The position numbers and the translations under genes are program-made. Positions 34,831 through 45,270 of a stretch of 64,000 bases of DNA are shown here, piece by piece. How positions within the stretch are numbered: the first letter of the stretch is position 1; every line of letters starts with the position of its first letter. The DNA comes from Chaetorhynchus papuensis (Eukaryota; Chordata; Aves; Passeriformes; Rhipiduridae): assembly GCA_013396525.1 (NCBI GenBank), contig VWYX01000252.1, positions 394,372 to 458,371 of the forward strand. Reading direction: 5' to 3'. Under the pieces are notes generated by a model. It was not told the DNA's origin. It searched no databases and saw only the letters and a program-made list of their open reading frames with translations.

Positions 34831-36360
34831 TGTATCGTGACCTCACAACGGGATGGCAAAGGAGGAGAATGTGGGCTGGAAGACGACATTAGGAATGATC
34901 AGCAGCAGGGGAAAACCAGCCCCGGGCCTTGGGAGATGGAACAAAATAAACCAGAGGGAAGGAGCCGGCGCTGGGGCGCATTTACCTGATCGCCAGTGCA
35001 GGCACCCGTCCCACCCTGACCCTGGTGTGCAGGAACTCTGCTCCAGAGCCATTTAAAGCTCTAACTTTGCTGTTTCCCCATCCTTTCCCAGCACCGTCAG
35101 GTGTGCATGGTGCAGCAGCACGGCAAAGGAGGAGCAGAGCCTTCCCTTCAGCCTGTGGTTCAAATAGCAGGGCTGGGAGCTGGGGGGCCACTCGACCTCT
35201 TTATAGTGTCAGGTATTTGTCTTTGTGGGATTTCAGCCCTGTGTCAGATGGGGACAAGGGAACAGCAGAGCCCTGGGTTTGTTGCAGCACTGCTGCTCTG
35301 TGGAAGGAGTGTTTGCGGGGGTCGGGAGTGACAGGTGTCAAGGTGATTCTTTTTGATGCCTTTCAGAAATCAGACTTTCCCTAATGAAAGCTGCAGCTAA
35401 AATGCAAAAGAGGATTAAGCAAGGATTAATAAAGGAAAGGTAGACAAGAGATTTGATTATCTGTCACAGAGATAGTGGCTGCGTAACGTGTCATGGCAGC
35501 GAGCTGGAACAGAAAATTCTGCACACCTGGGGTATCAATCAGTGGGTGTTGCAACTTAGGGTGATTTTTGCTCATTTGTGCTGACCCCAGACTGATGCAA
35601 TACGCTCCCCAAAGCAGGGGATTTCCCCTGGAAGGGCTGGTGCTCCTTCCCGTGCCTCGCAGCAAGTGAGAGGCTGTTGGCTGTAAGGTGGGAGCTGCCT
35701 CAGGACTCCTTGTTGCCCGGTCCAGCAGCAGTGGTGCTCAGAGCAGGTGCTGGTGTGACACCGCCTCGAGCTCGGCCACCTCCTGAGCATCAAACCAAGG
35801 TGATAAAAACAGAGAGGCTGGTACAGGGAGCTGGTGCTGCTCCAATGTTATTTCCCTGTGCAGGTGCTCCAGGCAGCAGAGCCGCATCCAGGAGTGCCAT
35901 TCTCTGCGTATTTCATGTCTTTTTAATACAGCCCTTTAGAGCACTAATAAGATCTTTGTGCAGCTCGAGCTCTGATGAGGGCCAGTGGCCATAGCAGTGG
36001 GATGTGTGGGGTGTGTGTGAGTGTCCTGCACAGCTCTGGCACACGCTGGGGAAGGGCTGCCTTGGCTCGTGGCCTCCCCCCTCACCAGGGCTCGTGGGGC
36101 AGGTGGGAAGCTGGGGACAAGACCCTGACTTGGAGCCAGCCAGCTCAACAAGGGCAGGGTGGACTTGCCTGCCTTGGAAAACCCTCTGGAGGGGATTTCT
36201 CATGGTGTGCTGGGGCAGAGTCAGAGGAACAGCATCCCCTTGCTGTTTATCCCTTAGGTTTCCTGCAGGGAGTAAAAGGAGGGCTGGACTGATTTGTAGA
36301 GCGTGTGCTTCAGCACTCCCTTTCTCTCTTAAGCAATTTCCCTGTCCTCTGGCTTCTTAA
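34831..36360. other. Non-coding stretch, no gene recognised
   Basis: GC-moderate sequence with overlapping short open frames, none recognised. An AT-rich patch at 35395-35480 (AGGATTAAGC, GGATTAATAAAGG) has homeodomain-like cores. No repeats identified. Confidence 0.45.
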
Positions 36361-36388
36361 GAGCTTAAGGATCATTTTCCTCTTGCAG

Positions 36389-36410
36389 TTGGTAATACGA
36401 GAGGAGATGA
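36389..36410 (+). other. Candidate 22-nt microexon
   Basis: A pyrimidine-rich acceptor (CATTTTCCTCTTGCAG, AG at 36387-36388) is followed 22 nt later by a perfect GTAAGT donor at 36411. Two of the three frames are open, and the length is not a multiple of three. The last exonic bases TGA are weaker than the usual CAG or AAG. Short exons of this size exist in neural genes, but decoy pairs are common in long introns, so this is a hypothesis. Confidence 0.25.
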
Positions 36411-36420
36411 GTAAGTACAG

Positions 36421-39400
36421 ATCTCTGCGACCCATAAACCGTAAAGTCCTGCCTGCAACTTAAACCTCCGCAGCTTTATTTGCTTTGTCGTGGCTTCTCA
36501 CATGTGTTGGGGTTTAACAAACACAAGTTTTCCCTCTGGAGATAGACTTAAAAAGAGGCTCTAAGGAACTGTATTGTTCTCGGAGCATCTTGTCTCTGCT
36601 GTGCCTTGAGAAGTGTGTGACTTCAAAAGGGAGCAGCAGCAGCTCTGCTCGGGCTCTTTGCTCCTCCTGGGTTTATTTACAGCGTGTGCCGCCTGAGTTT
36701 GTTTTTGGCTGCAGCCTGCAGCGCCTTAGGGACAGCTCTGTGCGAGGACAGTGCCCTCGCACTTCCCTGCAGACTGTTGGGATGTTGGTTCCTGCTGCTG
36801 GAAAAGTGTTTTGGTTGCAGGGGCGTGTGGTGCTCAGAGAGGCCGCGGCAGGTGCGGCGCGGGCAGGGGGAAGGAGCGAGTTGGCAGCGCAGGATCCTGT
36901 GAAAGTAGGGCATCCCGGTGCTGTTGTGTAAGAGCAGCTTCCCTCCCCTCCTCAGCCAGCCCTCTGCCTCCTGGGGAATTTATGACCGAGTTCACTGCGA
37001 TTCTATATTTGGCTGAAATATTGAAAAATGCGTTTGCTGTCAATGGGTTCCTTTAATATAAAAGGAAGGAGATTTATGGGAAGAGGAGCGCTGGCATTGC
37101 AGTTGCCCTTTGTCTTTACTTCTTTGCTCAGTTCCCTCTTACCCTGTACCTGTTTGAGCCAGGTGTGTTGGTGGGGAAGGTGAGGATGTGAAGCCATAAG
37201 GATAACTCGTATTTCCACCTCCTGGGAGATCCCGAGGACACGGGGCAGCGGGTACAGAGGACTCTGGGGGTTGTTCCTTTTAGTGCTCTGCCCATTTTTA
37301 GTCTTGAGCTTTTTCAGTTGAAGATGGAGGGGTAAAACCAGGAAAGTGTGACCTGGGAAGCAACAATTCTTAGCTTTAACTTGTCTCTTTTCCTGCTTGC
37401 GTCCAAATATGTGAGGGTGCTTTAAAAAGACGCAGTAACAACCTCCAAAGTCAGTCAAGTTAACAGCTACCACCTCTGAATAGAAAATGTTGTCAGCAGT
37501 CGGGTCAGATCTGCAGTGTGTGGGTGTGTGCGAGGTGCTGTGACAAACAGTGAACCCAAGGTATGGAACAGGCTGGGCACAGCCACCAGAACTGTGTCAC
37601 AGCCATGGGCTGAACACCTCTTGGCACAACAATTCTCCTGCTTCTCCTTGCAGCTGAGTGCCTTGGCCAGCATGCTGATCCCTGGGCTCCAGGGAAAGCC
37701 AGGGAACTCTGGAGCTGTGAGGAAGGGCAAAATTAATTTGACTTCTAGAACCAGTGAGTTGTAGGTAAAGATCTTTCTAGAAAAAAAGGTGTAGGGAAGC
37801 ACTGAGGTTTGCAGCAGAGTATTCAGTCTGAAATCATTGTTGTGGGTTCCGTGGGAGCATGGCAGGAGCCAGAGGGTGGCACAGCTCTGTGAAGGGCATC
37901 GAGGAGCCTCGGTGCTCAGCTGGAGCCACAGCTCCAGACGTGCCACTGATCTCTGTCATCCCACGCTGATGGGGAACGTGGGTGCATCAAAGGATTGGTG
38001 AAACACAGGGCAGCATGGTCCTGGAAAGGAATTAAGGAATTCAGTGGGAAGTGTCTTTATTTTTGTTCTTTTTGATGAATTCTCTAAATTGTGTGTCTAA
38101 TTGCCCTCAATTACTCCCGCCCGGCGCAGGTGGGTTCACGGTTTCCAGGCAGGGATGTACATTGATTTCTTTTGCAGGCCTGAGGACAAAAGTCATTCAT
38201 AAAGGACGAGGAACTTTGCTCTTCTGTCAGTGTGGGGGGGTTGCATTTCTGCCTCTGTATTGTTGGCAGCTTTCACATTGATTCAGTTTGAAAACTGAAT
38301 GAGAAATTAGTGTGTTCTCGTGTGGACACATTTCAGCTAAATTATTAAATGAAGTGGTCGTCTCTTCTCTCTGCATTAAAGCAGGAGAAAAGCTATAATT
38401 AACTATTTCATTGACTGAGGAGGAGCAGCAAAATTGATGCGAGACATTGACCTCATAGATTTTTCTTGCCTATGCTGTGAAAGTGAGGGTGAGCTTTTAG
38501 GAATGAGAGTGGTGGGTCAACTTTGTTCCCAGAAATACAAATGGTTTCAGTTCATTATTGCACCTCTTCTGCTTTATCTCTCCTTCCCCTGCGAAGGACC
38601 TGCTTCTGCCTTACTCTGCCAGGATTTAGGAATCCCACCACTGTGGGACTTTGTGTAATCCCTGTTCTCCTGGTGGTCCTTGCTGGCTTGTGTGGAAGGG
38701 AGGAGGCACAGCACAGCCTCTGGTTGGGATGTTTGTCTTACAAAACACCTGTTCCACTTATTCAACATAACCAGCTTCTCCAGGAAAAATCCAGCAAAGG
38801 TCATTTTCTGTCAGTCCCTGAGATGCTGGCAGGTGTCCTGGCTGTGCTGGGCACCATCCAACAGCCATCTGCTGCCAGGTGTGCTGCGGGTGACGGGGAG
38901 ATGCTTCCTTGGCACAGCTGCTGCTCCTGGTGGAGCACTGGAACTGGGAGTGTGGGAGCTTGCAGGTGGGGAGCAGCACGTGGGGAATGGCTGGTAAGGA
39001 GCCCTGGGGCAGCCGAGCAGGCCCCAGCTCCGGCTCAGGGTCAGGGATGGAGAAGCACTGCCCTGAGAGATGGAGGGTAGAGGTTTGTGGCAGAAACCAG
39101 ACTTGCCCCTTTTTTGTGTTCCAGCCTCTTGAACAGATGGCCAGCAGTGCTGGGAGCAGGGCAGCAGTGACCCTGGCTGACCCCTCGTATTCCCCAGGGC
39201 TGTAATCTCTGGGTTTTGGGCACAGGGTGTGGCTGGGATTAAGCAGAGATTATGTAGAAAATCCATGGGATGTGGAGTGCTGCCAGCTGTTTGCTCCAGA
39301 GGATGATGTCGTCGCGGCTGGAAGAGCAGGCGGTTTCCTGTGCAGCACAGAATAATGTGCTTTTGTAAAATCTGGGAACACAGGGCTCCGTAGAGCAGGG

Positions 39401-39645
39401 CACAGTGAGAGCTGCAGGACTGCGTTCCCCTTGTTGTGTGTGCTGCCATGATGCAGCACTCCAAGCCCCTTGGAGACGGCAAAATACGGGCATTTTATCC
39501 AGAATACCCAAGATGGCCTTCTGATACACAGTTTTATTGGCTACATTGGAGTGCATTTCTCAGGCTGTGGGGCATCAGTAATGGATTCTGTTGGTTCCAG
39601 TGTGATACCTTTAAATATCCCAGCTGTGCATCTAACTACATGAAG
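36421..39645. other. Non-coding stretch, no gene recognised
   Basis: Mixed sequence. The longest frames (185 codons plus at 38523-39080, 223 codons minus at 38811-39482) overlap antisense and show no domain. Contains a perfect inverted repeat at 38281-38300 in an AT-rich block (38280-38420). No transposon recognised until the CR1 copy at 39646. Confidence 0.45.
38281..38300. repeat. 20-bp inverted repeat with 9-bp perfect arms
   Basis: ATTCAGTTT and AAACTGAAT are perfect 9-base complements separated by only two bases. It could be a dimeric binding site or a small hairpin. Confidence 0.8.
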
Positions 39646-39829
39646 CACAGAATCCCACAGAATGATTCAGGCTGGACAGGACCTGAAAGCTCATCTCGTT
39701 CCACACCCCCTGCCATGGGCAGGGACACCTTCCCCTGTCCCAGTGTGCTCCAAGCCCTGTCCAGCCTGGCACTGGACACTGCCAGGGATGGGGCAGCCTG
39801 TGCCAGGGCCTCACCACCCTCACAGTTAT
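39646..39829 (-). mobile_element. CR1 LINE 3' fragment (minus)
   Basis: Starts CACAGAATCCCACAGAATG and includes 'ctgccatgggcagggacacct', 'ctccaagccctgtccagcctgg', 'ggatggggcagcctgtgcc' and 'ctcaccaccctcaca'. Reverse-oriented, 5'-truncated CR1 tail of the same group as the copies at 29.4 and 60.4 kb. Confidence 0.95.
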
Positions 39830-42080
39830 AACAGGGCATAGATAGGAATAGCAGAGTTATTACCTCTGCTGATTCCATGCTTAGAGTTCCATTAGGAATT
39901 GCTTGTGACTCCACGGGGGCAAGTGGTATTTTGGTATGAGGCAAGTGTGAGAGGTTTAACACACGAGTTTTCCCAAATTTGTGTTTGTCCGATTTGAGGA
40001 GTAAACAAGGGATGGTTTTTGCCTGTGGTTTGTTTTTGTCCCCTTTTCAGCCAGCCCAGCACACCTCGATGCTGGGGAGCTGCTGAAGGTCCCTCACTCT
40101 AATGAACACCACTGCCAGGACTGAGGGGGTGCCCAAGGGAGCGATGGGCTCAGTTCTGCAGCCTGAAACTGGTGAAAGTCTCGTGTGGCACTGGGGGTCT
40201 GTTAAGTGTGTTCACATATCTCTGTCTTACACGTGGCAGCTCCTTGAGCCTTGTCAATTTTTAATGGTACTCTACTGTAATAAGAATATATGATCACTCA
40301 CTGGGCAGGAGAGGCTGAAATCCCTGAAAATGCAGGTTTTCTGGGAGGTTTCTGAGAGCAATATAGCAGGAGGCATTTAAGGCATGCTGGTGGAAGAAGG
40401 TGAGCTATCCATCAACTGCACAATCTTGGATTTGAGTCTTCTATTTAGATTAAACACGTTAAGAAAGATGGATGGTAAACGTATTTCAGCAGCATTGTCC
40501 CCAAACCAGAGCGAAATATAAAGAGTCTGGGAGAAGGATTCAATTACACTGGCAAATAGCTCGAGCAGGAGCTGGGTAGGAAGGGAGCTCGTAGGGCAGT
40601 GGGATGCGGATTTATGGAGTTCTGCGATAAAAACATCGCTTTCATTAAACCCTCCTGTTCACATCGCATTTGTACTGCTTGGAGAGGTACCTGGGGGTTG
40701 CTTCAGGTGCAACTGTGCAGCTGTTGATAGGTGTGTGATAGTTCATGTACATGGATGGCATCCCAAACTGAGGCTCTCTCCAGCATGGGAATTTGGTTTG
40801 ACTGCGTTATTGTTGGGAAACACTTCTGTGCTGGTGCCTTTGGGTGACTGAGAGGTGGTGTTGGTGTTCCCTGCCTTAGGTACACGGAATTGGGAGAGGG
40901 AGAAACCTGCCCCAGCCCTTTGGTAATCTCAGTGTTGGCTCTCAGGGTGTATTCCAGAGCTGCTCTGATGCAGTCAGGACAGGAGGGGCGAGTTTGCTGG
41001 TTATGCTCAGAAAGAAATGAGGTGGATTCTTAACATGTCAAGGATGTGCTTGAAAAGGCCAAGGCATCACGGTGGCTGTGTTACAGGGCTTCCTTGTACA
41101 GTTAATTGGTGCCCAGGACAAACATGAACAGTTAACTGTGCATTGTGCCTCAGTGTGAGGTTCAGAGGAGCGGGAGTGGGACTCACCAGCACTGCCACTA
41201 TAAACCCCTTTTCCTGCAGCGCTCCTTGGGGTGTGCAGTTACCTGGTGCTGGCAGGCAAGGTGTTTCCTTATCTTGAGCCGAAACTTTGTTCTCTTCCTC
41301 CCAGTCTGGCACTTGGCAATTAAGGAGCCCTAGGATGCCTGTGCTTTGATCTTCACCTGCTTCTGCAGTCCTGGTGTTGCTGTGATTTGGAGAAGGGAAG
41401 GTGTTGGCCGTTGCTGAGGCTGATGGCTCTGTGGCATTTTGCTGTCAGTGTTTCAGTGGTGGTGTGTGCTCACTGTGCTCCTTCTGTGAAAAATAAACCC
41501 CCAAAACCTGCTGGGGTGAAACTCCCATCCTCAAAAGACTCAATTCTCTGCTAATGCTCCTCTTGGGCAGAATTAGTGTAGGGAGGAGTTAAGGTATTTG
41601 TGTTCTCCATTGTGGTTCTTTCCATTGAAAATAGGTGGTTTTTCTTTCCAAATTCTTGTTGCTGTTCTTTGCTCAGTTGATTTGCCCTTGCTTGGACAGG
41701 TATGAAGGTCCAGGTAACTGCCCAGGATTGAATGCTGGGTGAGATCAGCATTAAGTTAAGATGCAGGGAATGGGTGGGTAGCAGATGTGGCTGTGATTCA
41801 TCCCAGGAGTTAGCAGAACAGGGTTTTGTGCTCGAGTCCTCCCTGCAGTACAAACATCTCCTATCAGCTCATGGGCTGTAGGACAAGAGGCCCCAGTAGG
41901 TTGCTGAGACTTGTGAGCTCATTCTGCTTTCTCTGGGGCTTTTTCACTTGGCTGTTTAACAAAAAACAACACAGAAGCTGAAAAACCCCAACCCACACAC
42001 ACGTTCGCCTGGGATTTCTCCCCTCCTGGAGTTTGTCTGGATGCACAGCCTCTGTAGGATAACTTGGCTCTGTGTCTTGC
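39830..42080. other. Non-coding stretch, no gene recognised
   Basis: Mixed composition, short frames only. AT-rich parts at 40440-40560 and 40610-40680. No repeat family or RNA recognised. Confidence 0.45.
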
Positions 42081-42104
42081 TCTCTTTCTGTGTTTTAGGT
42101 AGGG
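42081..42104 (+). promoter_or_regulatory. Weaker recursive-splice-like junction
   Basis: A good pyrimidine-rich acceptor (TCTCTTTCTGTGTTTTAG, AG at 42097-42098) is followed directly by GTAGGG. The donor half is suboptimal compared with the site at 32810, so this may be an ordinary cryptic acceptor. Confidence 0.2.
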
Positions 42105-42362
42105 TTTGTGCAGGTGTTTTTCTCGTGGAGGTGGTGGCTTGTGTTTAATTTCCTTATAGCTTTGACTGACCTGCGAGCCAATGCCCAGCGGAGCTGCCTC
42201 TGTGTATTTGTGTTTCCAGACACCTTCCTTGATCCCTGGGATCATGGGGATTTCCCAAGGTGGCAACATCGGGATAAGCTCTCTTGAGAGAAATTTTTAA
42301 TTCAGCTGTGTGGATTTCCAATATCGTTTTCCGACCCATATTTGGTCCTTGTTGCTGTGCAA

Positions 42363-42430
42363 GTCACAGAGTCACCGAGGTGGGAGGGATGTCTCAGTGC
42401 AGCTCCCTAGCTTGGGACAGAGCTGGAGCC
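42363..42430 (-). mobile_element. Possible short, diverged CR1 remnant
   Basis: TCACAGAGTCACCGAGGTGGGAG resembles the reverse-complement end of a CR1 family member, but the match decays after about 40 bases. Low confidence. Confidence 0.3.
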
Positions 42431-42799
42431 ACTCAGGAGAATGAGACTTGGATGATTTTGTAGCCATAGGAACTACCAAAAGTCTTCCTGCATTTTTTTG
42501 TTGTGTCTGTGGCCTGTCAACCATTCAGATTTTTCTTCTTCTTTCAGGTTTGGTGGCTAGCCAACATTTAGGATGTTTTTTCACTTCATTGCCCAAGTCT
42601 TTTCATTTCACACCATTACCCCTGTGATTTGGGAATGTTTGAGTGTGTGCCACGCTTGTGCTGTCGAGCCACAGTCAGCGTGCTGTGAGCCAGGTCCCAA
42701 GCCTTCCCCCCAGTTCCTGGAGGTGGTAGAGAAAGTTGTGTAGGTCAGCTTGGAATCATCATGCTTGCAAGGAAAAAAATTAAAACTGACTTCAAAGGA

Positions 42800-43020
42800 C
42801 AACTCTGACACGGTCAATTAATAATTAAAACAGTTTTTTAATGAGCTATGCAATTACCTGTGTGTCCCTGGAGATGATAGTTTATGGTATTATTGCTCAG
42901 TGCCCTTTCTTTAGTCATGGCAGATGACATCTGTAATTTAAAGCAGGCGAGACATTAAAGTGACAGAACTTTCATTAACCTTGTCTAAAGTTTGTTAATG
43001 ACAAATGTCTCGTAAAAAAA
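42800..43020. promoter_or_regulatory. AT-rich candidate conserved element
   Basis: Dense homeodomain-type motifs (TCAATTAATAATTAAAAC at 42815-42832, TGCAATTACC near 42849, TTCATTAACC near 42971, TTTGTTAATGAC near 42991) in about 220 bp without tandem repeats. Typical of conserved developmental enhancers; conservation untested. Confidence 0.45.
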
Positions 43021-43859
43021 ACTATTGTCAAAACAGCAGCCTGGTGTCAGGAGGAGCCTCAGATCCTGTGGCCCGGGGGCTTCTCTTTGCCCAGTGAGTG
43101 TGAGTCCTGCTGCTGTCCCAAGGCTGTGTGTGCCCGTGGTGTGCAGGGGCTGACGGGATATTTGCCACCCTGGGATCCTGGAACGGAGCATCTCCGTGTC
43201 TGGGGTGCAGTGACAGGTTCTACTCCCCGTGGGTTTTCCCAGGCTTTTTTCTCCTTGGCCATTGTACTCGAGGAGCTGAAATGAGTTCAGGCTTAACATT
43301 TGACTTAAAATTGGGGCTTAGAATTTGGTTTATCGAATTTAAAACCACGGTCTTTTGAAAGACCCTTGGAAAAGCAGGATGGCAGGAGGGGGCCCAGAGC
43401 CCTGGGCTCGCTGGGAAGCTTGGCCGCTGCTGGTGCTGAGCAGGCTGCCAGTCCCAGCCCTCACTTCTCACAGGGATTGTCCCTGCATCCATCAGGCAGC
43501 GGCTGGGAGCATCCAGATCCTTCTGTAAATACCTTCTCATGAAATACCAGTAAATTTCACAGCCTTAACTCCTCAGGTGCGAGTTCTCTGGGACAGCGTC
43601 GTCCACTGGAGGCCCTGAGAAGTTAATTTAGTTTCCACTGGGGTCCTGATTAAAGAAGAAATTATCTGCTTGAATAATGAGCAACTTTGTGGGAAGGGGA
43701 TGAGGCACAGGGAGGTGCCTTAGCAAGGAGATTGTTTGAGAAGGGGCAATCGGATCTGAACCTCTCAGCGGTGAATGTCAGGCTGCTCGGAAATGGAATT
43801 TTTGCAGCATCGTGTCAGTGAAGATTCTGCAGGGAACAAAACATTTTGTTCGGCATTTC
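43021..43859. other. Non-coding stretch, no gene recognised
   Basis: GC-moderate sequence with overlapping short open frames on both strands. No repeat, RNA or convincing exon. Confidence 0.45.
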
Positions 43860-44260
43860 TGCGGTTTCTAATACAGAACAGGTAGGAAGAGCCTTGTTAA
43901 GTTATTGATTACCTTCAGATGAACTTCCAGGAGTTTATAACAGCACACTGTGCCCTCGGACTTTGTTAAACTGGATTAATTTTTGCTTCTGATCCCGTGA
44001 GGCCTCCAAACCTATTAATACTGACTGCAGCATTTAGGAAGCGTCCTTCTGGCAGAACATCTCGGCTGCGAGCACACTTCAGATCACGAGACCTCGGCTT
44101 CATCTGCCTGGGAGAAATGTGGTTTCCCTTTTCAAATTAACAATAAGGAATGTAAATGCCTGTGTGAGGGTTACACAGCATTTCATGCCTTTGTTTGTTG
44201 TGGCAAATTGGATTTAAAACACTTGCTCCTGCGAGAGGGTTTTATGTGCCCTGAAGAAAG
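43860..44260. promoter_or_regulatory. AT-rich candidate regulatory block
   Basis: Open-frame-poor, non-repetitive block with AAACTGGATTAATTTTTGC near 43968, CTATTAATACTGAC near 44012 and CAAATTAACAATAAGG near 44135. Enhancer-like by composition only. Confidence 0.35.
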
Positions 44261-44302
44261 GATTTGCCATAGTTGCTGGGGTCCTCCCCTGCTCCAGTCA
44301 CC

Positions 44303-44358
44303 GTGTGTGTACATACAAACACGGACACACACACACATACGTTGTGTTTGTGTATGTG
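44303..44358. repeat. Imperfect GT/AC microsatellite with inverted symmetry
   Basis: A GT run, then ACATACAAACAC, then (AC)n, then GTTGTGTTTGTGTATG. The AC-rich and GT-rich halves are partly complementary and could form a hairpin. Confidence 0.7.
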
Positions 44359-45000
44359 GATAGAGAAGGCAGATGCAAAATCTGCTTGTTCTAATGTCCC
44401 AGCTTTGTCAGGATGTGGGATGCAGGTTGCTCGAGCAGGAATAGTCCCCAGTCCCTGTGTCTCCTGATTTCAGTGTAGAGTTCCTGTTAGTCATTCGTTG
44501 GCATCAGATTTATGTCTCATCTCATTTGGGAGGGGAACAAAACATGGTGATGTTTATGGTGTTGTAGTTATAACCCGAGGTGGACTCTTCAATCCATGTT
44601 CCCTTCGATTTCACTGTAGTTGTCCAACAGGAAAAGTTTCTTGGATGAGGGGCACTCACTTCTTACCAGTGCCAGTGTTCTAATGGAATCGAGGCAATCC
44701 TTTGGTTTCCTGTAGAAATTCCCCTTGCTCCTGTAAACCACCACTTCTTGATAAAGCCAGGGCGAAACACAACAGACCCTGTGGATTACTGTCACCAAGA
44801 GAGAAAGGGCAGTGGGGATGCTGCGGGCAGCATCGTTATAAGTGGATTTTGAAGGCAGCTTAGTTTATTTACAGCGTTGTGTGCGTGTCTGGTGATCCCA
44901 GAAATGCTGCTGAAGCCTCTCTGTGCTTCCAAGATGAAACACCAGGTCCCTCGTGGCCACTCTGACCTTCCTCCCTGTGCAGGTAGCGACCTTTTGTGAG
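44359..45000. other. Non-coding stretch, no feature recognised
   Basis: No gene, repeat or RNA recognised. Confidence 0.45.
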
Positions 45001-45270
45001 TATTACTCAATTCAAGTGGTAGCAGAGGTGCTGAAAAGAGATAGGGAATAGCTATTATGTCTGTTTATCTAAGTAAGACATAATGTGTATTCCCCAGGTG
45101 AGCGTATCATGTTGCCAAACTTTTGCCTACAAATTGCTAAAACCGGTTAAGCAAGCACGTTTGCAAATGCACGCGGCTCTGGGGAACGCACTTTTGTGTG
45201 AAATAGCCCATTAATTTGAACAAAATGTTTTAAATAGTTTTAGATTATTCTTTCTAAAAGCTCCGTTGCT
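45001..45270. promoter_or_regulatory. Candidate conserved element with small hairpin
   Basis: Moderately AT-rich, unique sequence. It contains an inverted repeat of TTATGTCT (45055-45062) and AGACATAA (45076-45083), then AAACCGGTTAAG, a Grainyhead-like palindromic core, near 45141. Regulatory role inferred only. Confidence 0.35.

Noticed and set aside
42530..42560. Strong acceptor TTTTTCTTCTTCTTTCAG
   Set aside because: No convincing donor within a normal exon length; probably a cryptic 3' splice site.
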